Assembly: GCA_023053685.1 (NCBI GenBank)
Contig: JALIGW010000002.1
Location: 170,839,430-170,903,429, forward strand
Direction of reading: 5' to 3'
Source: Diadophis punctatus similis
Lineage: Eukaryota; Chordata; Lepidosauria; Squamata; Dipsadidae
Length of the DNA: 64,000 nt
How positions within the stretch are numbered: the first letter of the stretch is position 1; every line of letters begins with the position of its first letter. The position numbers and the translations under genes are program-made. Below the pieces are notes generated by a model. It was not told the origin of the DNA. It was given only the letters and a program-made list of their open reading frames with translations, and ran no database searches. Positions 35,618 through 48,549 of this stretch are shown piece by piece.

Positions 35618-36451
35618 TTAGGAAACATTTCCATAGCAGCTCCACATCCAATGCATATATATTATATGTGGGTATATGCATAATTTTGTATTTATTTATT
35701 TAGTCATGTTTATGTAGTGTATATTGGAGGTGGTGACCCTTTGAGAGCTGTATCCAAGGAAATTTCATTTTAATGTATGCCGATTAGTGTACATTCAAAG
35801 TGACAGTTATTCTAAGTTCTTTGTACTGACCATGCAGACTAGAGTTCCTTGGAATTATACTAGCTCAGCAACGTATGGAGGCTATGTAATATCCACTCTG
35901 AGTTGCATATATAACCAAATTTTGGAAATCTGGCTAGGATTCAGCTTCAGTTTTTAGGCCTTTATACTGTACAATCTATTGCTGTTACAAGATCTCAAAT
36001 ATTGCCTCCATCATTCCTTTTGCTGAATGGAGGAAAGAAGAAATACAGAACTTCCTGTTATCAAAGGTTAAAAGTAAATAATACAGGAAACAAGATGGAC
36101 CATATAATGTAAGAAGTCATGTGAAAGTGACTGAAATTACTATAATTCAGTGTCTTCCACTCAGTCCAGAAGAATGATACGGTTGATTATAATACAATAA
36201 ACATGTCTGTGACACTGAGCTGAATTCTCCTGGTCCTTTCCCCCTCCCTCCCCTCATATTTTATTGATAAAATCAGGTTTAAATGCAAATTGAAATCTAG
36301 AGTTCTTAGAGATATTGGAAGCAATGTGTAAAAAGTGAAAGGTGCAGCGCTTAGTTATCATCAGTGGTATTGGGATGCATAAAAAGTTCATGGCAAGGTG
36401 ATCTGGCTCTGAGGTATAATATTTTTTCTCTTAGAATGGGGTTCTTTAGCA

Positions 36452-36726
36452 CAGTGGTCCCTAACTTTTCCGGCTTGGCAGGGGACATGATAGTTGGAGA
36501 GGGGGACATGATAGTTTTGTGTGAGTAGCAGGCGTACAACTCCATTTGTGTGAGTGGTGAATGGAGCTTCGTGCATGAGAGTGAGCACCCACCGCTTGTG
36601 CAAATGAAGCTTTGTGCGCAAGTGCATGCCACTTCCGGAAATGGAGCTGCGTGCGCGCATCCGCTTGCCCGCTGATTGCGCAGCCCATTTCCAAATGAGC
36701 CGTAGCCTGAGAGTTAGAGACCCCTG
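36452..36726. mobile_element. Non-autonomous hAT element, 275 bp
   Basis: Ends CAGTGGTCCCTAACTTTTCC and GTTAGAGACCCCTG. Duplication imperfect, CTTTAGCA/CTTTAAAA (36444-36451, 36727-36734). Interior has repeated GGACATGATAGTT and several GTGCATG/GTGCGCGCAT blocks. Confidence 0.75.
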
Positions 36727-36893
36727 CTTTAAAAGACCAGAGCTATTATATCCAAAATTACAATGCTTAATGCTAAAGTTGAAGAGTTTCAGTGCTATGG
36801 GAACCTCTCCAACTGTTCAAGTAGTGTTCAATTTGTTTCTGCTGTCTGATGTATTCGTATCTATTTTATTGATAGATATAAAACATGAGTGGC

Positions 36894-37067
<174 letters not shown>

Positions 37068-37079
37068 GGATTTTTTGCT

Positions 37080-38930
37080 GATAAATGAAAATAAAGGGAG
37101 ACTATATGTATAATTTAAGCCTTTTACAACAGATTAACTTGTCCAACACCAAAGCTTTCTCACATATATTTGGAATTGTGTGTTCATCAGCATAGTTTGG
37201 TTATGCAAGCTGATTGTAATTTGCCTTTCATTTCCATGAAATGTCCACACCCAGCTGATTGACATGGCATTATATATTATATTCTTATTCTGAGTTGTTA
37301 CCTTCAGCTGTATAATGTCTTAAGCGTGATACTGAAGATAAAAATTGTAAACACATGAATTGAAAAACAAATTGAAATCTTTGCTTGAGCCCGGTTTTGT
37401 GGCAGAGAGGGCTTTTCCCCTATCAACAATCAGTAAAAACTTCCTTAAAAATAAAAACACCCATTTCCAGGATTCTAAATGAACTTTTTACAGTGCACAT
37501 GTATGCATCTACACAAAGGTTATACGTTAATCTATTAAGTGAATTGGTTACATTTGGTTTTTAGAGATGCACCTCTTCTGCATGGTAAAATATGTTAGCT
37601 GCTTATATAGCCAATGTTCACTTTTTAAAATGAAGAGATGAAAGAGATTTTCTTTGAGTGTTAAGGAAAATAAGGATAATAGCAAATTTGATACCTGTCC
37701 TTTTATGTATAGCTTATCATGGACACTATCCCCATAGAAATATAAATCATTAGATATTAATGTTAAGTTACTGTAAAGTATTATGATTGGTAGATATTGC
37801 TCCTGATAGGAATGAGCTTCTCTTCCTTGAAAAGTTAGGCCCGATAGACAAATGTTTTAAGTCCTTTTTCTGGAAAGAAGTGATCTCTCTGTGAGTAGGA
37901 AACCTGCAGCAATAACCCCAACAGCCTAGAATAAAATGAGAAAAAAGTAGAAGATTTGAAGGAACTCCTGACTTAACAATTAGACGATGTCTATTCCTTA
38001 AGACTTTGCTTTCTTTTGAGAGTTCACTATGATGTCCACTTAAGCAGCAGTCCACTTGTGGACGAGGAACTAACTTATTTCTGTCAAGTGCAAACCAATT
38101 TGGGCATATTTATTCAAAATACTTTATGTTTTAAATCAGGCAGAAGCTATAGATAAGTTCTTAAGGGATCTAAATGTAGAAATAGCTTATTCAGAAGATC
38201 CTTGATCAGGGCCTAAAATTATTAATTCCTATTAAAACAAAAGATAGGTGATCCATACTCCAACAAAATTGGCCCATCTTACTAGGTAGAAAGAAATGTT
38301 GCTACAGGTAACACCGTAGCTGTTTGGAAGGCATGAATGTTAATAATAGGCGGTCATATCTAACATCAGCTTGTTAAATGAAAATGTTATCATTTTCATA
38401 ATAATTTCCCTGATTCCTGCTCCCCTTAAATAGACTGGGAACACTAATTTTCTGCTCTGCCTGAAGGAGTAGGTTTGGGGCTAGTCTGCCTTAATGGTTG
38501 ACATTTAAACCCAGCTAATTATTTTAAAATTATGTGCAGTATGAACCCAGAGCAGGTGTTAGTCATCTTCTGAAGGGATTTGAAAACTGCTCACAGAATC
38601 AACAGGTACATTATCTGTTTCTAAAATGTAGCTGCTGGGACTCAGCGATTGTCCTTATAATGCATCTTCCATCATTCCTGGTTTAAAAAAAGAGAAGGGT
38701 GCCCAGCAAACGAAGTTCTCTTTCTAATGAGAGCCCCCAAGAAAAGGGGGGAACAAATCCCTATTTAGAGCAGATTCTCCCATTCTTTACTAAATAGTTT
38801 TTTTCTCACCGGTTCCTGTGTAGAAGAGATTATTGTATGTTCTCCACGTGAAACACTTCAATACTTCAGTTTTCCAGCAGACAATTTTTCCTCTTCTATT
38901 TCAGGGATGGGGGTGGTCAATCTGATTAGA
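37080..38930. other. No feature recognised (JADE2 intron 1)
   Basis: AT-rich intron sequence without identifiable transposon or frame. Confidence 0.45.
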
Positions 38931-38937
38931 TTTATTA

Positions 38938-40104
38938 TTAGAGTTGGAAGGGACCTTGTAGGTCATCTAGTCCAATCCCCTGCTCAAGCAGGAGTTCCTA
39001 CACCATTTGAGACAGATGGCAGTCCAGTCTCCTCTTGAAGATTGCAAGTGTTGGGGCTCTCACAACCTCCGCTGGCAAGCTGTTCCACTGGTTGATCGCT
39101 CTCACCGTCAGAAAGTTTCTCCTCACTTCCAGGTTGAATCTCTCCTTGGTCAGCTTCCATCCGTTATTCCTTGTTTGGCTTTCTGGTGCTATAGAGAACA
39201 GCCTGCTCCCCTCCTCTCTGTGGCATCCCCTCAAGTATTGGAACACTGCTATCATGTCACCCCTGGTCCTTCTCTTCGCCAGACTGGCCAAGCTCAGTTC
39301 CTGCAACCGCTCTTTGTATGTTTTATTTTCCAGACCCTTTATCATCCTGGTTGCTCTCTTCTGCACTTTCTCTAGGGTTTCAATGTCTTTTTTGTAGTGT
39401 GGTGACCAAAACTGGATGCAGTACACTAGGTGTGGTCTGACCAAGGCTTTATAGAGTGGTACTAGTACCTCTCTGGTCCTTGATTGTATCCCTCTATTTA
39501 TGCAGCTCAGGACTGCGTTGGCCTTTTTGCTGCTGCTGCACACTGCTGGCTCATATTTAGTTGGCTGTCTACCAAGACTCCAAGATCCCTCTCGCAATCG
39601 CTGCTATTGAGTGTGGTTTCACCCAGTTTGTATGTGTATTTTTGATTCTTCTTACCTAGGTGTAGAATTTTACTTTTCTCCGTGTTAAATTTCATTTTAT
39701 TGGTTTGGGCCCAGTGTTCGAGTCTGTCAAGGTCCCTCTGGATTTTGAGTCTGTCCTCTGGGGTGTTTGCTACTCCCGCCAGCTTGGTATCGTCTGCAAA
39801 TTTGGTTAGTTCTCCTGCTATTCCCTCATCTAGGTCATTTATGAAGATATTAAAGAGTACTGGGCCTAGGACGGAACCTTGTGGTACGCCACTGCTTACT
39901 TCTCTCCATGTGGACTTAGAGCCATTGAGGACTACTCGTTGGGTACGGTTGGTCAGCCAGTTGTTAATCCATCTGGTTGTGTAGCTGTCTATCCCACTTT
40001 TTTCTAGCTTATGAAGAAGTAGGTTGTGGTCTACTTTGTCAAATGCTTTGCTGAAGTCCAGGTATATGATGTCTACTGCATTTCGCTGGTCTACTAACTT
40101 AATC
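38938..40104 (-). pseudogene. CR1 LINE, 5'-truncated, last third of ORF2 plus 3' UTR
   Basis: The minus strand carries CR1 reverse-transcriptase signatures: DNA for GVPQGSVLGPILF at about 39890, LTKFADDTKLAG (catalytic box, about 39790), NKMKFNTEKSKILHLG (about 39660-39700), then a 199-codon frame with LYKALVRPHLVYCIQFWSP, ATRMIKGLENKTYKERL and AINQWNSLPAEVV ending at a stop at 38998. The 3' UTR GACCTACAAGGTCCCTTCCA, then ACTC, reaches 38938. A frame break lies between 39597 and 39695. It is the youngest-looking CR1 copy here. The 5' truncation at about 40104 is typical. Confidence 0.92.
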
Positions 40105-40790
40105 TACTGATTAAGGTGCTTCTACGAAAGCAAGACATTGCTGGCATTCTGGCTCCTTCCTCAGATTGTTCATCACTTCTAATTCTGAGCCTGAAGTATT
40201 TGTGGATCAAAAAGTCAGCAAATTCAATACTGCCTTCCCTGGCTGGCAGCTGCTATCCTTGGCCCAAGGCAAAAGAAGAAGCCATTTATGACCACCAGCT
40301 ATTGTGAGAGGGAGGTGCCAGGACTAAGCGTGGAACCTCCACCAGGCTAATACCTTTTAATCTGCCCACTCGGCAAAATTAGATTCTGCTCCAGTAGAAC
40401 TAAATAGCCCACATCTTGTGGCTTCAAGCTGAATGACAAGTGGAGCAGGAATTCTGGCCTGTATAAATGTCTCCTGTGATGGAGCTCACTTTGTGCTTCT
40501 TTTTTAGGCTGATTTTCCAAGCCTTACAAACTCCTTCGGGATTCCGTAACTGATCTTAAAAGCTGGAATATTAATGATTTTTTTTTGCATTAAAAACCAG
40601 TCAGTATCTGCCTACTAATTTGCATTTCAGCAACATTAGTGAAGTAGTTGAGTTCGAAAATGACTGTTCTACACTGAATTCTGACATTCTAAGCAATTTT
40701 CATAAGAGATTCATTACATTAATTTGGTGTTCCTTTCTCCTCAGTGTAGGCCACTCACCCATCCTGCTCCGAGCTTGTAGGGAAGAGGAA
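40105..40790. other. No feature recognised (JADE2 intron 1)
   Basis: No gene or repeat identified between the CR1 and the next hAT. Confidence 0.4.
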
Positions 40791-40796
40791 GGGGAC

Positions 40797-41008
40797 CAGA
40801 GGTGGTATTCAGCTGGTTCGGACCGGTTTGGGTGAACCGATAGTAGTGACCTGCGGGTGGGGTGGGGGTGGGCCCGCCCCCCCCCTTCCCCGGCTCTATG
40901 CCCCTATGTCCCTAAATGTTCTATTTAGGGACATTTTGAAGCCATGCGTGATCACATTTTCGGTGCTGGGCGAACCGGTAGGTAAATTATGTGTGAATCC
41001 CACCTCTG
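40797..41008. mobile_element. Non-autonomous hAT element, 212 bp
   Basis: Ends CAGAGGTGGTATTCAGC and GTGTGAATCCCACCTCTG, duplication AAGGGGAC/AAGAGGAC (40789-40796, 41009-41016). Interior includes a G/C run and GCTGGGCGAACCGGTAGG. Confidence 0.88.
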
Positions 41009-42555
41009 AAGAGGACCTGTGAAATCCTCGGAGCAGTTACCTACTTCCTCTGTGTTAGTGAGTAAAACCTATACAAGAATAACTGGATGAAGAATGTCTG
41101 AAGCAGAGAAATGTGGGAGGAGAGGGAAAGAGTTTTCTTAGGCTTTCTCAGAAAACTCTTGAGAGTTTTTCCTCTCTAAGGTATTGGAAATCCCACTGGG
41201 GCAGCTGGTAAAAAATAAGGATATCAAGAAAACAAAGGAGAGAACTTTCCTTCTACATTTAGGTTTCTTAGTTTTGTGTCTGAGTTTGCCCAGTTTTTCT
41301 ACTAGCAGTTTATTCAGCAATCCAATGGGGAAAAAGAGAAGATTCTTCCTGTGATCAGGGCTAAAAGAAATAACCAAGGGAAGAGTGTGTCTAAGCACAT
41401 TTAGGCTTTGTGCTTGTTGATAAAATCCCTTTATCAGGGATGATGATTCAAACTGAAAATGTTTGGGGCTACCAAGTTCAGGATTGTCCTGGGTCTTTCT
41501 CGTGTTTTATATCCAATCTGTTGGTTCTGTGCTGCTTAGAGAGAAGTTAAAGGAATTGGCCTCCATTCTGCCAGTTAATCTAATTTCTAGACAGATGTTT
41601 TAGGAAGTACTGCTGAATGAGGACATTCAGGGAGAATACTGATAGCAAAACGTCCAATGATTCTGAAAAAAACCCCATTTCATTCTTCAATTATTCTTCT
41701 GTTATTATTCATCAACACTTTTGACAAAAGTTGGATTAAAAAGTTGACTGCCCCAATGATTCATCTCTGAAGGCAGGAAAGTTTTGTTTACAGGCTCTGT
41801 CTTCTCAGTGGAGAAGAGTTTAATTGATCAACTTGTTCTATTGGCCCTGTTCTTTCACTGCCTAAGAAGCTTTAATAATTCTAATTTCCAAGTTACTTAC
41901 CTAATTGTTGCAATGTTTTTTACACACTCCTGTTGAACATGAAGGTTAGTTTCTAAGTCTGGGTATGGTAAGAGATTTTAAAAATAGTTTTACTGGGTCT
42001 CTTTCTCCTCTTTTTGTTATTCTCCAGCAGAGGGCCTGCTGTTCAGCTTGGAAACTGCTGTAGGCTGAAATAAACAGGCATAAAATTGAAAATTCCCCCA
42101 AAGAAAAATGGAGTGAAAAGCAAGCAACCAAGAAGGAAACTGAAAACAAGATTAAGCATAGCAAGCACCATATTAATAAAGACCAACTGATGAAAGGATC
42201 AGATTCAAGCATCATATGAAACATTTATTGAATCATATGGATTTTGTAAGACATACTTCATCCATATTCAGTAATAATCTTTTACTTTACAATGATATTA
42301 TGTTTTCAATTTCCACTCAGGTTTCAGGAAATTTGAATATACAGTACACATTTTCATAATCCATACTGCATAAACTGCAGCCTTCTGAAGTGTTGGAGTT
42401 TCCTTGGATTCTCAAAATAGAGGTCAATAAATAGTGTACAATGAAAAGGTTAGATGAAATTAATTTTAAAAAAATCCACAAGCTTTAGTAAATGCTGTTT
42501 TATTAATATAGCGTTGAATTGGTCTCTGTGTGCGCGTGTGTATTGAAACAAGATA

Positions 42556-42690
42556 CCATGTTTCCCCGAAAATAAGACCCTGTCTTATATTTTTTTGAAC
42601 CCTGAAATAAGCACTTGGCCTTACTGCCATGCACTCAAAAGCCCGACTGGGTTTATTTTCAGGGGATGTCTTATTTTGGGGAAAACAGGG
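42556..42690. mobile_element. Short element with CCATGTTTCCCCGAAAATAA ends and TA duplication, 135 bp
   Basis: Left end CCATGTTTCCCCGAAAATAA, right end (reverse) CCCTGTTTTCCCCAAAATAA, flanked by TA (42554-42555, 42691-42692). It is the short form of the family whose long form is 49441-51326. Probably Tc1/mariner-like; no transposase. Confidence 0.75.
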
Positions 42691-42699
42691 TATAAGATT

Positions 42700-44310
42700 C
42701 CTAGCGCTGGAAAGACTTTTTTATGCCTTGTTCTTTCCGTTCTTTGAAGGATTAACTACTGTGTAAACAAGGTGCCTGGTTTACGTTATGGCCCTTCAGA
42801 GGATAGGAACAGCAAAGTGCTGTAATCATGCATTTCTATGACTGACTGTGGAAGGAATCTTATTCATTGTTTCACTGAATTTATCAACCCCCCCCCCAAC
42901 CAGAGTATGCCCCCACTTCAGGCTATACAGCTACAGACAGTTGTGATCCCATTATGAGAAAGCCACTCCCGTTTTCTATGTGGTTCTTTTGACGCTTTGG
43001 ATTTAAATTCTAAACTACAGATGCTGCTAGTCTAGGACTGCCCCAGCACCTGAAATGTAATTTATACTGATAGCTCAATCAGTTTTGCAGGCTACTTTGG
43101 GTATTGCTTCCTTTGCTTTCTCTACACCTCTGTTGACCCTCTTCTAATTACCAGAGAAAGTATTATCTGGCTCTTGTTTTTAAATACTCCAGTCCAAGGG
43201 CGACTGGTGTTCTGTTAGGGATAATTTGACAAATGTCTCCTCAATTTGTTAAAAAATAGATTTTTCACAACTTGGCTTATAAATAAAGTAGAAGTCTGAA
43301 TATTACATGGAATGGTCTCACCATTTGGGAAACTTTAAATTTCAAAACACTAAGAATGCAGTCTAACCTTTGGAACATGTTAATGTTAAAATTAAATGGA
43401 AAAACAATATTTTTCTGGGGCTGAAAATAGATATAAGATGGAATGAGAACTCAAATTATATATTATAGAAACATACACTGGGTCATTAGTCCCTAAACCT
43501 TCAGATTGTTTCTACAGACTGATTACCATGGCCCCCCCAGACATTTTGGAAAAATGTCTTCCTTAGTCCTGTTGGGAGATGGTGGATTGAATCTAGTCCT
43601 TTCTTCATGCAAGGCACAGGTGTTAACCAGTCACATTCTGATTCTTTCATTTGGCATAGATACAGAAACCGGTAGTGAATTTTCACCAATAATATGCTGT
43701 GTGTGGTCATGTGGCAGCAAGGTACGTCACTAGTTTTGTCAGGAAAAGGCACAACAGTCATAAGTAGTGTCACTACTGGAGGAGGGCAAAACTGAGAATG
43801 TCAGCCTCTGTTCAGTTTACTAAGTAATGCCGTATCCTAATGAATAGGGAAAATTTGAAGCAATCTTACTATTCTTTAGAACTATCATATGATTATACCT
43901 TTCTCTGAGATACAAGTTCTTCATGGCTAATTCTGTATGTTTCTTTGACATGTAGAGTGAGGGTAGTGGTGCAGAAAGGAACAGACTGGAGTTCTGGTTA
44001 CAAGATTTGTTTTTTTCCCACAAGAGGAATTTGCAAAGATCCCTAGTAGAATAGAAGGCATGTTTGTATTTTTTAAAAAATATGAGGAAATGTTTTACAC
44101 CATCCTATAAAGGAATGACTTCCACTGAGTCATTTAAAGAAAAAAGTACCATAAAGATTTTTATTTGCAGTGGAAACAAATTATTTCTCGTTCTCTCTTT
44201 GCTATGCAGGATGACTCTGGTTCTCCCGAGAACAACTTTCATGAATGTGCAGTTTAGTGATCATGAAGAAAGCACTGGTGTCCTTTTAGCCTGTGTTCCC
44301 CTTTTGCCAC
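42700..44310. other. No feature recognised (JADE2 intron 1)
   Basis: AT-rich intron, with only a C run at about 42890. No gene or transposon identified. Confidence 0.45.
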
Positions 44311-44325
44311 ATCATAAGGATAAAT

Positions 44326-44606
44326 CAGGGGTGAAATGCTCCCGGTTCGGGTGGGCCAGGCGGTCGTCATAGAGCCGATAGCAATCGCAGCGCGAGCCTT
44401 CCCCCACCCACTTCCCCCGCCCGCCTGGACGCCGCCATTTGGGTTATTTTACCCTCTGCGCATGTGCAAAGCGTTGTGCGCATGCACAGATGGTAAAAGA
44501 ACCCAAATGACGGTGTCCAGGCGGGCGGAGGAAGGCTCGCGCTGCGATCGCTATCGGCTCTACGACAACTGACTGGCCCGCCCGAACTGGGAGCATTTCA
44601 CCCCTG
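44326..44606. mobile_element. Fully palindromic hAT element, 281 bp
   Basis: The two halves are near-complete reverse complements (CAGGGGTGAAATGCTCCCGG against its mirror at the right end, and CATAGAGCCGATAGC against GCTATCGGCTCTACG). Perfect duplication GGATAAAT at 44318-44325 and 44607-44614. The centre (44434-44512) is the module also found in the SPIN-type copy at 34287-34364. Confidence 0.93.
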
Positions 44607-45424
44607 GGATAAATATGTTGTTGGTTAATAGACAGGATAGCCCCAGGAATTCTGAATGTGGTTGGTTGCCAGTGAAATTACCGCAGTCATGATTAGAAGT
44701 CATCTTTGCTTTTATTAAAAATATAATTTTAATAAATATTTTTCCCAGTGGGGTATTTTTAAAGAAAGTTGTATCAATTCCAAGGCTTTTATAGGCTCAT
44801 GAGTCCTTTTGCTTGAATTGTGAAATCATTCACCATGATTATAAATGTGATCTGTATTACTTCATGCTGCAGATGGAAAGAAATTTTACCTGTAAATTGT
44901 AGACTAGAGGCAGAATCCAAATTTAGCCAGGAGCTCTAGCTTTTCATTCCCAAAATGTAGAGGAAACATTTGATGACATAACTAAAGAAAGTCTAGGACA
45001 AAGCTTGTTCTGGACATGTATAGCCTAATTATAGAATTTGTGGGTGGGAAGAGTCCGAACATATTTTTCTACCAGTACTACTGCTTTCTTGCCAAAAGAA
45101 CTATTAATAAGGGAAATATGGAATAGTTATACAATATCTTTTGAATTCTGCCCTTAGGAGAACTCCCTGTGGAAGCAATGAATCTCTCAGCAGCCTTTCT
45201 CCCCCAGCAAAACATTTTAATGATATTTTACCTATCTAAGAAAACATTAGCTTTATTTTTTAAAGAAAATACTATATTATTAACATAAAGGCTAAGCAGT
45301 GCTGAACTGTCCATCTAATTTCAGCTGAGAAAATTAGAACCAAATGGATTGCTAGAGGGTAGTTAGTGATTCAAAGATTTCTAAAATGCCATTGGGGTTT
45401 GCTATTTCTTTCCTGGCTAAGTTT

Positions 45425-45450
45425 AAAACAACAACAACAACAACAACAGA
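45425..45450. repeat. (AAC)n trinucleotide repeat
   Basis: About eight AAC/ACA units. Confidence 0.9.
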
Positions 45451-45931
45451 TAAATAGGAAGAACAAATGGAAAATTGTTTTATTTCTTTTTCAGCACAAC
45501 CCAGCATGTGCTATTTCCTTCTTTTTCACAAAATAAGTCACCAGAGACAAGAAAAAAAGCAAGTAGAGATGCTAATAGCCAAAGCATTTCAGAGAAAATT
45601 ATTTGATGGCTAATAACTTTGCTGCTTCTCCAATTTGCCCCCTGAAATGATAACCTACTTTTAAAAAAAAGATTGTGATTCTAAACATGCATTGGATTGA
45701 TGTAGGAATTTGCACTCTTCATCTGGTTAGATATCTCAGCAGCATTCAGAATCATCAGCCATGGTCTCCTTTTGGATTCTCTGTGTGGTTATGGAGATTG
45801 GAGGCACAGTTTTGTAACTTTTTTTGTTCAGATTCCTGAGCAAAGTGTCCCAATCAATGTTATTAGGTCAGGAAAGATCAAGCCCTTAGTCATCCATTGT
45901 GTGCCCCCCCCCCTCCACTGATGGCCTTCTC

Positions 45932-46234
45932 CAGCAGAGAGTTCCGGTTATTTTCGCTACTGGTGCGCATCGCGAGCTTTCGCAGAAGTGAACTCGCGGC
46001 CATCGGGTGATTTCACTTCCGCGCATGCTTAGGACGACATTACAAGCCGAAACACAGCTGAGGAGCTTCTCAGCTGAGCTTCAGAGGAAGAATAAAGGTC
46101 GGTATTGAAACAAGGGCAGGTGGGAGGGCTTTTTCCCGACAACTCAGGACGCGGAGAAGCGCCAGAAAATGACGTCATCGCTGGGCTCCTACTGGAGCTG
46201 CGCTCCACACTGCACTGGTAGGAACCCACCACTG
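45932..46234. mobile_element. Non-autonomous hAT element, 303 bp
   Basis: Left end CAGCAGAGAGTTCCGG, right end TAGGAACCCACCACTG, perfect duplication GCCTTCTC at 45924-45931 and 46235-46242. Contains CGCGCATGCTTAGG and GCACTGGTAGGAACCC; a relative of 7911-8281 and 21285-21881. Confidence 0.9.
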
Positions 46235-46489
46235 GCCTTCTCTCTCCTCTTTTTAACATCTGTGTAAAACCCCCTCAGTTTTGAACCTAATATCCATATG
46301 CTGATGAAGTTCATTATACATTGAGAGCCTATACCAAATAGGAAATGTAGTGGAAGTCCTAGTGCTGGAGGTTGTGAAAGGTCTAATGGGGGTGAAATAA
46401 ACTAAGACTAAATTACAGCATGATATAAAGAAATGTCTGGTTCCATGATAGTTTTGTATATTGTTCTTTATGAGGTTATAGTCTTCCAA

Positions 46490-47060
46490 AAGGGCCTGAT
46501 AAGCAATTTGGAAGTTCTCCTGGACTCAGACCTCCTGCTGAAACTGCAGGTAGGAACTGCAGCCAGGAGCCTTGTCTGGTAGCTGCAGCAGCACATCCAT
46601 CAGTTGCACTTGTTCTTGGGCCTGAAGATACTGAAGACAGTAATTTGTGGGTAGCTTTCAGACTATTGTAATTTGTTCTAGGTGTGGTTGTCTTGGAAGA
46701 TGACTTGGAAGCAACAGCTGGCACAGAATTCAACTGCTCACCTGCTAACCAGTGCTAGTTAGTTCAGCCTCTATATTCCAAAAGTTGCACTGGTTGCCAT
46801 GGACCCAATTCGAAATTCTGATTGTTTGCTTTTAAAAGATTATATGGTTTGCGTCCTTACTATCTTTGGGACTGCCTAATCCAGATGGAATCTGCTTGCT
46901 GCTGGTCCTCCATCTTAGATTAAATGGTGTAGACTTGGAAAATACATTCTTAGTGGCAGGACCCTTTTATTTTTCAGGAAGTTGGTGAAAATTCTTGTCT
47001 TTAGGATTTTGAGGGTAGTTAATTTTAATGGAAAACATATTTTTGAAAGGGTTTAAAGTT
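46490..47060 (+). pseudogene. Old L2 LINE 3' remnant
   Basis: Follows the order seen in the better L2 at 62090-62985: an LEVLLDSDLLLK-like stretch (46506-46545), a CACTGGTTGCC block (46785) equivalent to LHWLP, and TATATGGTTTGCGTCCTTAC, the eroded KALHG region. Many stops. No intact frame. Confidence 0.6.
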
Positions 47061-47611
47061 GTTTTAGCATAGTAAGCTATCTAGATTTGTTTAATTGGGC
47101 AGCATGTAAATAATTGGAATTTTTTAAAAAATGTATGGAAGTTCCAGAATGCCCAGTCAACAGGGCCAGATACACTCCTAACATATCTGAAAGGTGCCAG
47201 ATTCAGGAAGACTCAATTGCACAAATAGTTACCATTTTTACTTATGGGCTTTCAGAAGCCTCTGGATGGTTGATAACTGAAATTCAAGAAGTTGGACTGG
47301 CAGTGTGACATAATTCACAGAGAGATCTGCAGAAACCAGAGAGATTTGTAAGCTTGCAGGGCCTCTGCATGGGAGAATGACACCGCTAACAGAGAAACAG
47401 TGCAGAGAATGTAGAAAATGCCACTTACCCTGCTGGATGGGGAAACCTAGTAATCTAATCTGCAGATTGTTGTTATTTCAAGACTCTAGAACCACAAGTA
47501 ACTGTCAAAGCCTGGCAGAATTTCTTTTAGAGGAAACTATAAGAAGCAATACAATTGGTTGTCAGGGGACTCTGTGAAAACACACACACCCTTCTTTTCT
47601 TTGAGAGATAT

Positions 47612-47780
47612 GGGATCCTTGGTGCTCTCTGAGCTTGGTCGTTTTCTTACAGATATTTCATTACCCAAATTAGGTAACATCATCAGTGCTAGTGATGACC
47701 GCAGCACTGATGATGTTACCTAGTTTGGGTAATGAAACATGCAACAAAACAACCAAGCTCAGAGAACATCAAGGACCCCT
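47612..47780. repeat. Inverted pair of a hammerhead-like (Penelope-type) tail repeat
   Basis: Two copies of the same about 78-bp sequence lie head to head (47612-47690 minus, 47703-47780 plus). Each contains CTGATGATGTTACC followed by GGGTAATGAAA and ends near CCAAGCTCAGAG. The motif is common in squamate genomes. Details of the ribozyme-like core are in the findings. Confidence 0.6.
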
Positions 47781-48151
47781 CATTTCAACCCTGAGCTACA
47801 AATATTTTCTTTTGTTGGATTCTTTGAAAGATAAGTAATGGGAGAGTAGAGTCCTCAGCCCACTTTGTAGCAATTTACGGTAGTTAACTGCCAGGCTTTG
47901 TGACATTGTGCGCTGGTAATGTCTCCATGGGAAAATGCTGCCAGCATGGGGGCATCTCCCATTTGTATGGCTCCTCTTCTATGAATGGATAATTGAACTA
48001 CAGTTTCTGCCCCATTATTTGGCACGTTATGGGATTATGATGAAAGAGTCTGATAATTGCTCAGCAGTTCTCATGTATAATACACCTAAAAGGCAAACTT
48101 GGTTGCAAATCTATTTCAGAAAAAAAATATTTCAAGAATAAATTCGTATTA

Positions 48152-48549
48152 TAGGTAGTCTTCGAATTACAACAGTTCATTTAGTGACCATTCAAAGTTA
48201 CAACGGCACTAAAAAAAGTGACTTATGACCATTTTTCACACTTACAAGGTTTGTAGCAGCCCTATGATTATGTAATCAAAATTCAGATGCTTGGCAACTG
48301 GTTCATTCTTATGACTGCTGCTGTGTCCCAAGGTCATGTGATCACCTTTTGCAATCTTTTGATAAGCAAAATCAGTGGGGGGAAGCCAGATTCACTTAAT
48401 AACCGTGTCACTAATTTAACAACTGCAGTGATTCACTTAACAACTGTGGCAAGAAATGTCGTAAAATGGGGCAAAATTCACTTATCAAATGTCTCACTTA
48501 ACAACAGAAATGTTGAGCTCAATTTTGGTTATAAGTCAAGGACTACCTG
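48152..48549 (-). mobile_element. Tigger-like DNA transposon (TA duplication), 398 bp
   Basis: Ends TAGGTAGTCTTCGAATTACA and (reverse) CAGGTAGTCCTTGACTTATA, flanked by TA. Interior has TCACTTAACAACTGTGGCAA and CAAGGTCATGTGATCACC. Non-autonomous, no transposase. The family is abundant in squamates; the Tigger/pogo label is from end-sequence resemblance. Confidence 0.78.

Noticed and set aside
44336..44572. 78-codon frame at 44.3 kb
   Set aside because: Lies inside the fully palindromic hAT element; no protein features.
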